NCBI RefSeq assembly: GCF_026650985.1
Contig: NZ_CP086239.1
Span: 248,001 to 312,000 of the forward strand
DNA from: Clostridium estertheticum
GTDB taxonomy: Bacteria; Bacillota; Clostridia; Clostridiales; Clostridiaceae
Length of the DNA stretch: 64,000 nucleotides
Reading direction: 5' to 3'
Position numbers and translations under genes: made by a program. The notes below the pieces were generated by a model. The model searched no databases. It saw only the letters and a list, made by a program, of their open reading frames with translations, and was not told the origin of the DNA. Below, piece by piece: positions 42,958 through 52,000 of the stretch (the first letter of the stretch is position 1; each line of letters begins with the position of its first letter).

Positions 42958-43419
42958 ATGGAAGGTGAGATTTGCGTGGATGCAAAAGTTAATGCATTAA
43001 AGTTTGAAACATTAAAAGAATCACAGAATAAAATAGCTGAAATACAACAATTACATGATTCGAGAATAACAATATTAGAAAAAAATAGTTTATTAATGAC
43101 AAGTGAATTTGCTAATTTGAAGCAGAATCAAGATAAACAATCAATTTTGATGTTGGAATTAGATAAATCTAGTACAGAAAAAAATGATAAAATGTTTGAT
43201 AAAGTTTTAGTAGCACAACAAAAAACAGAAGAAAATAGTGCTAAAAAATTAGACGAAATGTCAACATTGCAAAATTCTTATTTAACTCAAATAATACAAA
43301 GTCAAAATACTACTAAGCAAAATAAATTTGAATTAACGAAAGCTAAACTTGGGATAATTTGTGCAGGAATTGGTGGATTTATGGCTATTGTTTTATTTGT
43401 TTTGAGTGTAATATTTTAG
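42958..43419 (+). CDS. Holin-like / XhlA-type membrane protein
   Basis: 153 aa from ATG 42958 behind GAGGAAG. A long coiled coil (about residues 10-120) ends in a single membrane helix (LGIICAGIGGFMAIVLFVLSVIF). Haemolysin XhlA-like proteins with this layout sit beside endolysin and holin genes and help lysis. It is the first gene of the lysis cassette here. Confidence 0.7.
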   Translation: MEGEICVDAKVNALKFETLKESQNKIAEIQQLHDSRITILEKNSLLMTSEFANLKQNQDKQSILMLELDKSSTEKNDKMFDKVLVAQQKTEENSAKKLDEMSTLQNSYLTQIIQSQNTTKQNKFELTKAKLGIICAGIGGFMAIVLFVLSVIF

Positions 43420-43445
43420 AAATAATGAAAGAGAGGTAATTATTA

Positions 43446-44363
43446 ATGGCAATAATAAGTTGGGACGAAGGGCATGGAACTGGTCAAGATCGTGGAGCAG
43501 AGGGGTTTTTAAATGAGGAAAAGGTTATTAGAGAATATGCACCAATATGCATTGCTGAATTGCAACGTCATGGACATACTTTAGTAAATTGCACTCCACC
43601 ACCAAATACCAATATGACAGTTAATCAAAGTTTAGCTTATAGAACTGCAAAAGCTAATTCTAGTGGAAGTATATTACATTTGTGTTTTCATGTAAATGCG
43701 TATGATGATGCTTCAGCTCATGGTTGTGAAATTGAGTATGCATCAACTTCAGGATCAAAATATGCTACTTCAGTATTAACAGAAATACATAAATTAGGGT
43801 TTGCAGATAGAGGTATTAAGAATCCTAGACTATGGATGACATATCAACCTAGTGCAGTTAGTATTTTGATTGAGCCTTTTTTCTGCACAAATTCTAATGA
43901 TTGCAACCTTTACAATAAAACAACTTTAGGACTTGCAATCGCAAAGGGAATATTGAATATTATTGGTGGAACTGTTACACCGACTGTTGTTTCCCCTACT
44001 ATTAAATTTCGTAAAATATTAAAGGTAACAAAACAAACAGCGTGTATCTCAGAAAATGGTTCGCTTGTGAAAATTTTTAAAGTTGGAGACATGCTAACAG
44101 CTGTTGATGAAGATAAGAATTGGTGGACATTACTAATTGGTAGTGTTTCTAAGGCGAATACTATAGAAATAAAAGTTCAATATGGCATAATATCAGCAAG
44201 TAATCTATTCGTGAGATTAGAACCACATGCAACCGCAACTGAACTAGGAAGTCTTAACAAAGATACTAAAGTTCAGATAAATAAGATTGATGGTGACTGG
44301 ATTAATATAGTTTATAATGGTGGTTTTGGTTGGGTTTTTGGTAAATATGTAACTCTAGTATAA
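43446..44363 (+). CDS. Endolysin: amidase with SH3 domain
   Basis: 305 aa behind GAGAGGTAAT. Amidase_3 catalytic domain (1-175) with zinc ligands His10 (DEGHG), an early Glu near 24 and His82 (CFHVNA), and catalytic Glu143 in LIEPFF. The C-terminus (about 240-305) is an SH3-type wall-binding domain (YGIISASNLFVRLEPHATATELG, split at 240 onward). It cuts host peptidoglycan at lysis once the holin opens the membrane. Homologous to the chromosomal amidase at 2310. Confidence 0.93.
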   Translation: MAIISWDEGHGTGQDRGAEGFLNEEKVIREYAPICIAELQRHGHTLVNCTPPPNTNMTVNQSLAYRTAKANSSGSILHLCFHVNAYDDASAHGCEIEYASTSGSKYATSVLTEIHKLGFADRGIKNPRLWMTYQPSAVSILIEPFFCTNSNDCNLYNKTTLGLAIAKGILNIIGGTVTPTVVSPTIKFRKILKVTKQTACISENGSLVKIFKVGDMLTAVDEDKNWWTLLIGSVSKANTIEIKVQYGIISASNLFVRLEPHATATELGSLNKDTKVQINKIDGDWINIVYNGGFGWVFGKYVTLV

Positions 44364-44394
44364 AATAAAATAAAAATTAGGAGATGTAATATAT

Positions 44395-44805
44395 ATGATA
44401 ACGACAATAATATCTTTTTTATATCCAATTTTAAGTGTAGGAATTGCAGGTGGAATAGTTCCATTTGTTATCAAATTATTAATAGCTAAATTAGATTCTG
44501 TAAATCTAGCAAAAGATATAAAAACAGCAAAACTAATTTGGGATGCATTAGAGGAAGATGGAAGAATGGGAGAGTTAGTGGGAAGTAAATTATCAAGTTT
44601 TATAACTACAATGCAAAAAAGGACAAAATTATCTGATGCAGATATATTATTAATTAATAAATCTTTGGCAGGAGTTGCCAACGCAGGTAAAGAAGCAGTA
44701 ATTAAAGAGGTGGCAGAAGTAGTTCCTACAGTATTAGTTCCAAAATATGTAGATGCTGAAGGTAATACACTTGTTAAAGAAGTAATTCCAGTAACAGCAG
44801 TATAA
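44395..44805 (+). CDS. Phage holin (LLH family)
   Basis: 136 aa behind AGGAGATG. One N-terminal membrane helix (IISFLYPILSVGIAGGIVPF) followed by a coiled and helical cytoplasmic part, the LLH holin pattern. It follows the endolysin at 31 nt and is closed by a strong terminator, completing the lysis cassette. Confidence 0.78.
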   Translation: MITTIISFLYPILSVGIAGGIVPFVIKLLIAKLDSVNLAKDIKTAKLIWDALEEDGRMGELVGSKLSSFITTMQKRTKLSDADILLINKSLAGVANAGKEAVIKEVAEVVPTVLVPKYVDAEGNTLVKEVIPVTAV

Positions 44806-44810
44806 AATTA

Positions 44811-44855
44811 AAAGGTGTATCTTAGCTTAATTGCTTATGATACACCTTTTTTTCT
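44811..44855 (+). terminator. Terminator of the lysis cassette
   Basis: AAAGGTGTATC / GATACACCTTT (11 bp) then TTTTCTTTT. Confidence 0.92.
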
Positions 44856-44940
44856 TTTATTATATAAAAACTAAATAATATATATGTATTTAAAGTAATT
44901 AATTGAGTGCTTTTCATTTTCGCTTAAGGAGGGATTAATA

Positions 44941-45114
44941 TTGTTTGAAAATTATAAAGATGTTGTAAATATAGAAGACTTAACACAAATGCTGGATATA
45001 GGTAAAAATAAGGCTTATGAATTGATTAATTCAGGAATCATAAAATCATTTAAAATAGGTAAAGTTCATAAAATACCTAAAGTATGGATAGTGGATTATA
45101 TACAGATGCAATAA
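44941..45114 (+). CDS. Excisionase-like DNA-binding protein
   Basis: 57 aa from a TTG start behind AAGGAGGG. VVNIEDLTQMLDIGKNKAYELI, then SGIIKSFKIGKVHKIPKVWI, is the winged-helix pattern of the excisionase/MerR-like DNA-binding family. It is located 107 nt before the integrase and would direct prophage excision at the attachment sites. Confidence 0.82.
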   Translation: MFENYKDVVNIEDLTQMLDIGKNKAYELINSGIIKSFKIGKVHKIPKVWIVDYIQMQ

Positions 45115-45122
45115 TTAGGTTT

Positions 45123-45195
45123 ACTGATTTTAGGATATAATATATACTCAGATTGTAAGAGTATTTTATGTTTTCTAAAATCAGTTTTTTTATTA
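45123..45195 (+). terminator. Large hairpin between excisionase and integrase
   Basis: ACTGATTTTAG / CTAAAATCAGT (11 bp) with a 41-nt interior, followed by TTTTTTT. It would insulate integrase from excisionase transcription. Confidence 0.75.
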
Positions 45196-45221
45196 AAAAA
45201 AATTTGATGGAGGTAACATAG

Positions 45222-46376
45222 ATGGAAGGAAGTTTACAAAAGAAAGGCAAATATTATTATGTTGTTATTAGTAACAAAGTAGAGGGTGGAAAGTATAAAA
45301 CGGAGTGGATAAATACAAAGTGTGAGAAGAAATCGGAGGCTGAGAAAGTAAAAAGAGATATAGTAAATAAGAAGGAAAATAATACTTATATAGAAGCAAA
45401 AAATATATTCTTTTGCGATTTTTATAAGGATTGGCTTCAAAATTATGCTAAGCAAAACTGCGAAAAGACAACATATGAGGGATATAAATTAATTTTTGAT
45501 AAGCATATTTATCCATACTTTAAGGATAAGAATATCCTATTGCAGAAATTGCAACCACTTGATATTCAAAAATATTATAATTTTGAACTTAAAGATGGGA
45601 AATCAAATGGTAAAGGTGGATTATCACCAAATACTGTTATAAAACATCATGCTAATATTCATAAGGTTTTGGATTATGCTGTAAAAATGCAGTTAATTGT
45701 GAGAAATGTTGCAGACGCAGTTAATATACCTAAAAAAATAAAATTTATTGGTAAGTTTTATTCAGCAGAGCAAATAGAAAAACTGCTTGAACAAACAAAA
45801 AATACTCCAATTGAATCAGCAACTTTTATTACTTGTAATTATGGCTTAAGACGCGGTGAAATATTGGGGCTAAAATGGGATGCAATTAATTTTGAAGAAG
45901 AAACTATCACTATTTGTGAAACGAGAGTGAGATATAATAAAGACACAATTACAAAGAGTCCTAAAAATAATAGTAGTTATAGAACCTTACCATTGATAGA
46001 TAGTGTAGCAAGGTATTTGAAAAAGTTGAAAAAGAAGCAATCAGAGCAAAGATTATTATTTGGAAAAGAGTATAACAAAAGTGGGTATGTTTGTTGTTGG
46101 GAAGATGGAAAACCATTAGATACAGCATATTTAAGTCATAAGTTCCTTGAAATAGTTAAGGAGAGTGAATTACCTCAGATAAGATTTCACGACATAAGAC
46201 ATTCAACAGCTTCTTATTTACTAAAGCTTGGTGTAACTATGAAAGAAATCTCTGTTTGGCTAGGTCATAGTGATATTTCAACTACTATGAACATTTATAG
46301 TCATGTTGATATTGAGATGAAAAAGAATGCAGCTAAGAAGATAAATGATCTGTTTGCAAACGTAAGTTACAATTGA
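45222..46376 (+). CDS. Site-specific tyrosine integrase
   Basis: 384 aa behind GGAGGT. N-terminal AP2-like arm-binding domain, SAM-like core-binding domain (YKLIFDKHIYPYF, then LSPNTVIKHHANIHKVLDYA), and catalytic domain with Arg in YGLRRGEILGLKWD, the HDIRHSTASY box, GHSDISTTMNIYSHVD with the Tyr nucleophile. It lies 120 bp from the tRNA-Leu attachment site, in the usual place, and recombines the tRNA 3' end with the phage site. Confidence 0.95.
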   Translation: MEGSLQKKGKYYYVVISNKVEGGKYKTEWINTKCEKKSEAEKVKRDIVNKKENNTYIEAKNIFFCDFYKDWLQNYAKQNCEKTTYEGYKLIFDKHIYPYFKDKNILLQKLQPLDIQKYYNFELKDGKSNGKGGLSPNTVIKHHANIHKVLDYAVKMQLIVRNVADAVNIPKKIKFIGKFYSAEQIEKLLEQTKNTPIESATFITCNYGLRRGEILGLKWDAINFEEETITICETRVRYNKDTITKSPKNNSSYRTLPLIDSVARYLKKLKKKQSEQRLLFGKEYNKSGYVCCWEDGKPLDTAYLSHKFLEIVKESELPQIRFHDIRHSTASYLLKLGVTMKEISVWLGHSDISTTMNIYSHVDIEMKKNAAKKINDLFANVSYN

Positions 46377-46387
46377 GTTTAATTAAA

Positions 46388-46440
46388 GATTTTAGAAGGA
46401 TTTTTAGAAATATATGATTTTTAGAAGATTTTTAGAAGAA
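46388..46440 (+). repeat. Four TTTTTAGAAGA-type direct repeats next to attR
   Basis: Variants of TTTTTAGAAGA in series directly after the integrase stop. Similar pairs lie near the left boundary. Candidate integrase arm sites. Confidence 0.5.
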
Positions 46441-46443
46441 TGT

Positions 46444-46481
46444 AAAAAAAAATCTTAGCAAATCACCTACGATTTACTAAG
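46444..46481 (-). terminator. Phage-supplied terminator of tRNA-Leu
   Basis: On the minus strand CTTAGTAAATC...GATTTGCTAAG with one mismatch and a run of nine T. It is a diverged counterpart of the left copy at 7060-7101. Confidence 0.8.
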
Positions 46482-46495
46482 AATGGTGCTATAAC

Positions 46496-46582
46496 TGGTG
46501 CCGGAGGCGGGAATCGAACCCGCACGGTATTGCTACCACTGGATTTTGAGTCCAGCGCGTCTGCCAGTTCCACCACTTCGGC
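46496..46582 (-). tRNA. tRNA-Leu(CAA), prophage attachment site
   Basis: Class II tRNA with long variable arm (GGTA...TACC) and encoded CCA. Anticodon stem CTGGA / TCCAG with loop CTCAAAA gives CAA (reads UUG). Acceptor GCCGAAG pairs with CTCCGGC except for an A-C mismatch at 5-68. Its last 59 bases are duplicated at 7113-7171, so the 3' half present now was supplied by the phage. Confidence 0.95.
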
Positions 46583-46592
46583 ATGCCTGACA

Positions 46593-46621
46593 AAAAATAG
46601 TTTACCATATATTTATGCACA
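46593..46621 (-). promoter_or_regulatory. tRNA-Leu promoter
   Basis: On the minus strand TTGCAA, a 17-nt spacer, then TAAACT, ending about 15-20 nt before the mature 5' end. Confidence 0.55.
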
Positions 46622-46878
46622 TTGCAATAGATATATGTATATTTAGTATAAAATAAGTACAAATTAATATACAGTTCGTTACTTTTTGGGTATATATTTG
46701 TTATAATACAATAGAAACTGTTTTACCTATATTAAGGTAAGAGGCGATTTTAAGAAAGTCATCTTAATGTTATAACAAAAGGAATTTTAGTATTAAGAAG
46801 TTGATATTTTTATTTAGAACGTATAATATAAAACGTTACATATAAATTTATAAACATAGTAGAAAGAAGGGATTTAAA

Positions 46879-49494
46879 ATGTCTAAGGAAAGACTACTAA
46901 TTTTAGATGGTCATAGTCTTATGTATAGAGCTTTTTATGCATTACCGGCCCTAACAAATTCGGATGGGATATATACTAATGCAGTTTATGGCTTTACAAC
47001 TATGCTTTTAAAGATGAAAGAAGAGTTTGAGCCTGATTATATTGTCACAACATTTGATAGGAAGGCACCTACTTTTCGTCATGAAGAATATAAGGATTAT
47101 AAGGCAGGTAGAAAAAGAATGCCTGATGAACTGCAAGGACAGTTTGCTATAGTTAGGGAACTTTTAGAGAAAATGGCTATAGATATATTTGAATTAGATG
47201 GGTTTGAAGCAGATGATTTAATAGGTACGTTATCGGTGTTTGCAGAAGAGCAAGGACTGGAAGTCTTTATAATAACAGGAGACAGAGATGCGCTTCAACT
47301 TGCAACAGATAATGTTAAGGTTGTAATAAATAAAAAAGGAATGTCTGAAAAAGAAATATACGATAGAAACCGTATAATTGAGGAATTCGGAGTAACTCCA
47401 ACAGAATTTATAGATGTAAAAGGTCTAATGGGAGATGCTTCTGATAATATACCAGGTGTTCCAGGAATTGGTGAAAAAACTGCATATAAGCTTATCAAAG
47501 AATATAAGAGTATAGAAAATCTTCTTATGAATATTGATAAACTTAGTGGTAAAAAGCTTGTTGAAAATTTAAAGACCTATAGTGAACAGGCAATTTTCAG
47601 TAAAAAATTAGCCACCATTATTACTTGCGTGCCTATGGAAATGGATCTAAGTTCAATTAAATCGAAAGAAAATTATGATGTTCGCGCTGTAAAAGATTTA
47701 TTTTATAAATTACAGTTTAAGTCATTAATAGACAAGATATCTGTAGGCGATGACTCTGCTCAGGAAATATTTTCTGCAGATTATGGAGTAATAGATAATT
47801 TGAAAAAGCTTTCAGAGCTTACTTGTGAAATTAAGGATACCATCTATATAATTTTTGATATAGCGGATACAAATGTTTTTTCTAAAATGTGTCTTAATAA
47901 CATATACATTAATTATAAAGAAAAAAATTATCTTATCAAGCTTGATGATTTATTTAAGGAAGATGAAGAAAAAACTATAAGTTATTTAAAAATTATACTT
48001 GAGAGTAATGATATTAAAAAAGTGAGCCATGCTGTAAAAAATGCATACACTGCTCTTAATAAGAAAGGTATCAAGTTACATGGAATACAATTTGATACAG
48101 AGCTTGCAGCTTACCTTCTAGACTCAGCAAAAAAAGAATATAGCCTAGAAACTCTTATGGATACCAATCTTAGAATTAGTATCACGGGTGAGGGCCATGC
48201 AAAGGAAATTAATAAAGTTGCATTACTAAAAGGGCTTTATGAGATATTAGAGCCAAAAATTAAAGAGTATGAAATGGAAGAACTTCTTTGCGAGGTTGAG
48301 CAGCCATTAACAGAGGCTATATCATATATGGAGGCTGAAGGATTTACAGTAGATAAAGCTAATTTAGAAGAGCTTGGAGTTAAATTTGCCGCAGATATAG
48401 CAAAACTTGAAAGCACCATTTTTGTATTGGCTGGAGAAGAATTTAATATAAAATCTCCAAAACAATTAGGAAAAATATTATTTGAAAAATTAGATTTACC
48501 TGTTATAAAAAAGACCAAAACAGGATATTCAACTAATGCGGAAGTTTTAGATGCACTAGTGGATAAACACCCTATTATCGCAGAAGTCACAAAGTATAGA
48601 CAAGTAACAAAGATTTTTTCTACATATATTGAGGGGTTAAAACCAGTAATTGACACAGATTCTAGAATACATTCAAACTTTATGCAAACAGTTACCACAA
48701 CAGGAAGATTATCGAGTACAGAACCTAATTTGCAAAACATTCCTATAAGACATGAAATGGGTAGAGCTATAAGGAAAGCATTTATACCACACAATGATCA
48801 GTGTGTTATATTATCTGCGGATTATTCACAGATAGAGCTTAGAGTACTAGCACATATTGCTGCTGACGATAATCTAATTCAAGCGTTCATTGATCATAGT
48901 GATATTCACACTAAAACAGCATCTGAGGTATTCAACGTTCCTATGGACGAGGTTACAAAACTTATGAGAAGTAATGCAAAAGCAGTAAATTTTGGAATAG
49001 TATATGGTATTGGTGAATTTAGCTTGGCAAATGATTTAAATATATCAAGGAAAGAAGCTAAAACATATATAGAAACTTATTTTGAAAGATATCCGAGTGT
49101 TAAGAAATACATGAAGGATATAGTTATAGCGGCTGAGGAAAATAATAGTGTAACTACAATTATGAATAGACGTAGATTTATACCTGAAATAAATTCAGCA
49201 AACAAAATGGTAAAAGCTGCTGGTATTAGGCTTGCTATGAATACACCTATACAAGGGAGCGCGGCAGATATTATAAAACTTGCTATGGTTAATGTATTTG
49301 ACAAATTAAAGGAAAAAGGATTGAAAAGTACTTTAATTCTACAAGTACATGATGAATTAATATTAAATGTATATAGAGATGAGCAAAAGCAGGTTGAATT
49401 GTTGGTTAAGGACCAGATGGAAAATGTTATTAAACTTTTAGTTCCTTTAGAAGTAGAAATTAGCATTGGAGAAACCTGGTATGAGGCTAAGTAG
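46879..49494 (+). CDS. polA: DNA polymerase I
   Basis: 871 aa. The 5' nuclease domain (1-290) has LILDGHSLMYRAFYAL, TGDRDALQLA and the helix-hairpin-helix IPGVPGIGEKTA. The middle 3'-5' exonuclease-like domain has lost its DxE signature (FDIADTN), so proofreading is probably absent, as in many Gram-positive PolA. The polymerase domain shows motif A DYSQIELRVLAH, the O helix RSNAKAVNFGIVYGIG and motif C QVHDEL. Functions in Okazaki fragment processing and repair. Followed by coaE. Confidence 0.97.
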   Translation: MSKERLLILDGHSLMYRAFYALPALTNSDGIYTNAVYGFTTMLLKMKEEFEPDYIVTTFDRKAPTFRHEEYKDYKAGRKRMPDELQGQFAIVRELLEKMAIDIFELDGFEADDLIGTLSVFAEEQGLEVFIITGDRDALQLATDNVKVVINKKGMSEKEIYDRNRIIEEFGVTPTEFIDVKGLMGDASDNIPGVPGIGEKTAYKLIKEYKSIENLLMNIDKLSGKKLVENLKTYSEQAIFSKKLATIITCVPMEMDLSSIKSKENYDVRAVKDLFYKLQFKSLIDKISVGDDSAQEIFSADYGVIDNLKKLSELTCEIKDTIYIIFDIADTNVFSKMCLNNIYINYKEKNYLIKLDDLFKEDEEKTISYLKIILESNDIKKVSHAVKNAYTALNKKGIKLHGIQFDTELAAYLLDSAKKEYSLETLMDTNLRISITGEGHAKEINKVALLKGLYEILEPKIKEYEMEELLCEVEQPLTEAISYMEAEGFTVDKANLEELGVKFAADIAKLESTIFVLAGEEFNIKSPKQLGKILFEKLDLPVIKKTKTGYSTNAEVLDALVDKHPIIAEVTKYRQVTKIFSTYIEGLKPVIDTDSRIHSNFMQTVTTTGRLSSTEPNLQNIPIRHEMGRAIRKAFIPHNDQCVILSADYSQIELRVLAHIAADDNLIQAFIDHSDIHTKTASEVFNVPMDEVTKLMRSNAKAVNFGIVYGIGEFSLANDLNISRKEAKTYIETYFERYPSVKKYMKDIVIAAEENNSVTTIMNRRRFIPEINSANKMVKAAGIRLAMNTPIQGSAADIIKLAMVNVFDKLKEKGLKSTLILQVHDELILNVYRDEQKQVELLVKDQMENVIKLLVPLEVEISIGETWYEAK

Positions 49495-49572
49495 TTGAAA
49501 CTTACGGGTGTGAGTTAAGCCCAGGATGTTAAAAATTCAATTTTTAGTTATAAAAAAGTGGGGGAGAAGATA

Positions 49573-50181
49573 ATGCTAAAGGTTGGAATAACAGGTGGTA
49601 TTGGCAGCGGAAAGAGTACAGTAACCAATATGTTAAAAGCTGATGGGTTTTCAATTATCGATGCAGATATTGTAGCTAGAGAGGTTTTTATAATATATCC
49701 AGAAATAATGGGTAATATCAAAAGTGAATTTGGATATGATTTTTTTGACAGTGAATGTGAACTTAACCGAAAAGAGTTTGGGAATTATATATTTAAAAGT
49801 GATACACGTAGAAAAAAACTTGAGAATATAATGATGCCTTTTATAACAAGAGAAATACAACATAGAATAAAAATGTGTGAGGAAGATAACTGTAAATTAT
49901 GTTTTCTAGATGCACCTACTTTAATAGAGAACAATCTCCATAATTGTATGGACGTAACTATTTTAGTATGGGTATCTAGTGATCTTCAAATACAAAGGGT
50001 TATGCTTCGTGATGATTTAAATTTAGATGAAACAATGGATAGAATAAAAGCCCAAATGCCGATAGACGAAAAGAGGAAATTTGCAGATTTTATTATTGAT
50101 AATGGAAGAAGTTTTGAAGACACAAAGTTGCAACTAGATTTAATTATTACACAGCTCGAAAGGTTAGATGTGAAGTTATGA
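49573..50181 (+). CDS. coaE: Dephospho-CoA kinase
   Basis: 202 aa from ATG 49573 behind GGGGGAG. P-loop GGIGSGKST, IIDADIVAREV and LDAPTLIEN are family signatures. Phosphorylates the 3' hydroxyl of dephospho-CoA, the last step of CoA synthesis. Overlaps the transglycosylase start by 4 nt, as in other clostridia with polA-coaE-slt order. Confidence 0.95.
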   Translation: MLKVGITGGIGSGKSTVTNMLKADGFSIIDADIVAREVFIIYPEIMGNIKSEFGYDFFDSECELNRKEFGNYIFKSDTRRKKLENIMMPFITREIQHRIKMCEEDNCKLCFLDAPTLIENNLHNCMDVTILVWVSSDLQIQRVMLRDDLNLDETMDRIKAQMPIDEKRKFADFIIDNGRSFEDTKLQLDLIITQLERLDVKL

Positions 50182-50738
50182 AAATTTCAAAAATTATAAA
50201 ATTATTAATATTAATTCTATTGGTTATTATAGTAATAAATATAAAAAGTATTTTAAAAAATTTTTACCCGATAAAGTATGAAAATAAAATAATTACATAT
50301 TCAAAAAAGTATAACGTAGATCCTTATTTGGTTGCGGCTGTAATAAGAACAGAGAGCAATTTTGATGATAAAGCTGTTTCAAATACGGGAGCTTATGGAC
50401 TTATGCAGATTATGCCTGATACTGCAATATGGATTGCTGGTAATATGAAATTAAAAGACTTCAATACGGAAAAATCTTTTGATTCCGAAATTAATATTGC
50501 TATGGGATGTTGGTATCTTGACGATTTAAACAGTGAATTTAATGGTGATTTAGAATTGGTACTTGCAGCTTATAATGGTGGACGTGGAAATGTTAAAAAG
50601 TGGCTTAAAAACAAGGAATATTCTAGTGATGGTAAAACACTTAATAATATACCATTTGGAGAAACGGATAAGTATGTTAAAAAAGTAAAGATAAATTACC
50701 GCATTTATTCAAAATTGTATGCTAATGAGATTAAATAA
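50178..50738 (+). CDS. Lytic transglycosylase (SLT family)
   Basis: 186 aa. One N-terminal membrane helix (LLILILLVIIVINI) anchors it outside the cell. The SLT domain shows VAAVIRTESNFDDKAVSNTG with the catalytic Glu, AYGLMQIMPDTA and LAAYNGGRGNV. It cleaves glycan strands to anhydromuropeptides during wall turnover. Translationally coupled to coaE. Confidence 0.93.
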   Translation: MKISKIIKLLILILLVIIVINIKSILKNFYPIKYENKIITYSKKYNVDPYLVAAVIRTESNFDDKAVSNTGAYGLMQIMPDTAIWIAGNMKLKDFNTEKSFDSEINIAMGCWYLDDLNSEFNGDLELVLAAYNGGRGNVKKWLKNKEYSSDGKTLNNIPFGETDKYVKKVKINYRIYSKLYANEIK

Positions 50739-50753
50739 AAGAAATAAAAACTA

Positions 50754-50783
50754 TTGACAATTTGTACAAAACTAATATATAAT
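50754..50783 (+). promoter_or_regulatory. tRNA-Leu(AAG) promoter
   Basis: TTGACA (50754-50759), 18 nt, TATAAT (50778-50783): consensus hexamers. Confidence 0.85.
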
Positions 50784-50853
50784 TAACCTTATAGTTATTA
50801 GATTAGCAATTCTACATGGCTATAAGGTTTGATCCTTTACATTTTTTAAATTT

Positions 50854-50935
50854 GCGATAGTGGCGGAATGGCAGACGCGCACGTTTAAGGGACGTGTGGG
50901 AGACCATATGGGTTCAAGTCCCATCTGTCGCACCA
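50854..50935 (+). tRNA. tRNA-Leu(AAG)
   Basis: Acceptor GCGATAG pairs with CTGTCGC (one G-U), CCA encoded. Anticodon stem CACGT / ACGTG with loop TTAAGGG gives AAG, which with A34 edited to inosine reads CUU and CUC. Long variable arm as in all Leu tRNAs. Confidence 0.93.
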
Positions 50936-50949
50936 GGTTAAATACTATG

Positions 50950-50985
50950 GTATCAGCACTTCAATGGTGTTGGTACTTTTTTATT
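50950..50985 (+). terminator. tRNA terminator
   Basis: GTATCAGCAC / GTGTTGGTAC (10 pairs, two G-U) followed by TTTTTT. Confidence 0.9.
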
Positions 50986-51081
50986 CCAAAAAACATTTTA
51001 CCATGGGTAGATATGAATTTTAGAACAAATGAATTATAAAAGGAAATATGGAAAAACTAACATCTGAGAGAGGTGTTAATT

Positions 51082-51207
51082 ATGAAAAATAAAAATAGTG
51101 GTCCTAATGAAAATCAACAGAAGGTAAATAAAAGTAAGGAAGAAAATCCTGTAATTATTAACGGAGATGCGAATATGAGAAAGCCTGTACGTGGATTAAG
51201 TAAATAG
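51082..51207 (+). CDS. Small polar protein
   Basis: 41 aa behind GAGAGAGGTG. Very polar, rich in Lys, Asn and Glu, no hydrophobic core, probably disordered; ends MRKPVRGLSK. Could be a small spore or stress protein, but no known family is recognised. It has its own terminator. Confidence 0.6.
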   Translation: MKNKNSGPNENQQKVNKSKEENPVIINGDANMRKPVRGLSK

Positions 51208-51212
51208 TGGCA

Positions 51213-51248
51213 TAAAGAGGGTGCAATTGCATCCTCTTTATTTTTTTT
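51213..51248 (+). terminator. Terminator
   Basis: TAAAGAGG-g-TGCA / TGCA-t-CCTCTTTA and T-run of eight. Confidence 0.92.
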
Positions 51249-51323
51249 GTAAAACTAGTATCAAACTCTTATATTCAGCATAAATTGTTAATATGTTAAT
51301 AATATTGGAATGGGAGGATAATT

Positions 51324-51839
51324 ATGATAATAGAGGACAGCAATAGTGAAGATATAGACATGATTGAAGAATATGACATGGTGCCATTACAATCTATGAT
51401 GTATGGATATGACCAAATGAATATGATGTCAAATATGGGAATGCCCGTGGGATATATGCAAGATATGAATTCTAATATGGAAATGAACAAATATAGGGGA
51501 ATAAATCCTTGGGTGGGTATGGATCAATTTAAGTATGCAAGCTCTATGAATGAATTTAATCAATTGGGTAGAATGTATAGAAATGAAGCTATTGACGATT
51601 ATGAGGAGGTAAATAAAAACAAAAGTTATATTGATAAGTATCAGGACCAACCTGATATACCTAGTATGACGGCTTCACCTAGTCTCCAATATAATGAGGT
51701 AGATTCGATTGTAAAAAGAATTGAAAGATATAATCCTGCAATATTTAGGCGCTTGACTAGGTACGGGAATCCTTATGTAGAAGCAAGAGAAATAGTTTCA
51801 AGAATTGTTAATGTATCACTTATGTACAGAGATGAATAG
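51324..51839 (+). CDS. Methionine-rich clostridial protein
   Basis: 171 aa behind GGGAGGATAA. The first 70 residues are rich in Met, Asn, Tyr and Gly (MMYGYDQMNMMSNMGMPVGY), reminiscent of spore-coat-type proteins. The C-terminal 50 residues form a helical, basic domain (DSIVKRIERYNPAIFRRLTR). No enzyme motif. Spore association is a guess based on composition. Confidence 0.6.
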   Translation: MIIEDSNSEDIDMIEEYDMVPLQSMMYGYDQMNMMSNMGMPVGYMQDMNSNMEMNKYRGINPWVGMDQFKYASSMNEFNQLGRMYRNEAIDDYEEVNKNKSYIDKYQDQPDIPSMTASPSLQYNEVDSIVKRIERYNPAIFRRLTRYGNPYVEAREIVSRIVNVSLMYRDE

Positions 51840-52000
51840 AAAATAACATTTATTCAACATAAAAACAAAATTTATTTTCACTACAACCCTATAAAATTTA
51901 TAGGGTTATTTATATTATATATATTTATTTTTTTATTCTAAAATAAGTTTTCAAATAATAATATTATAAATAAGAACTTATTAAGTTAGGGGATGTTAGA

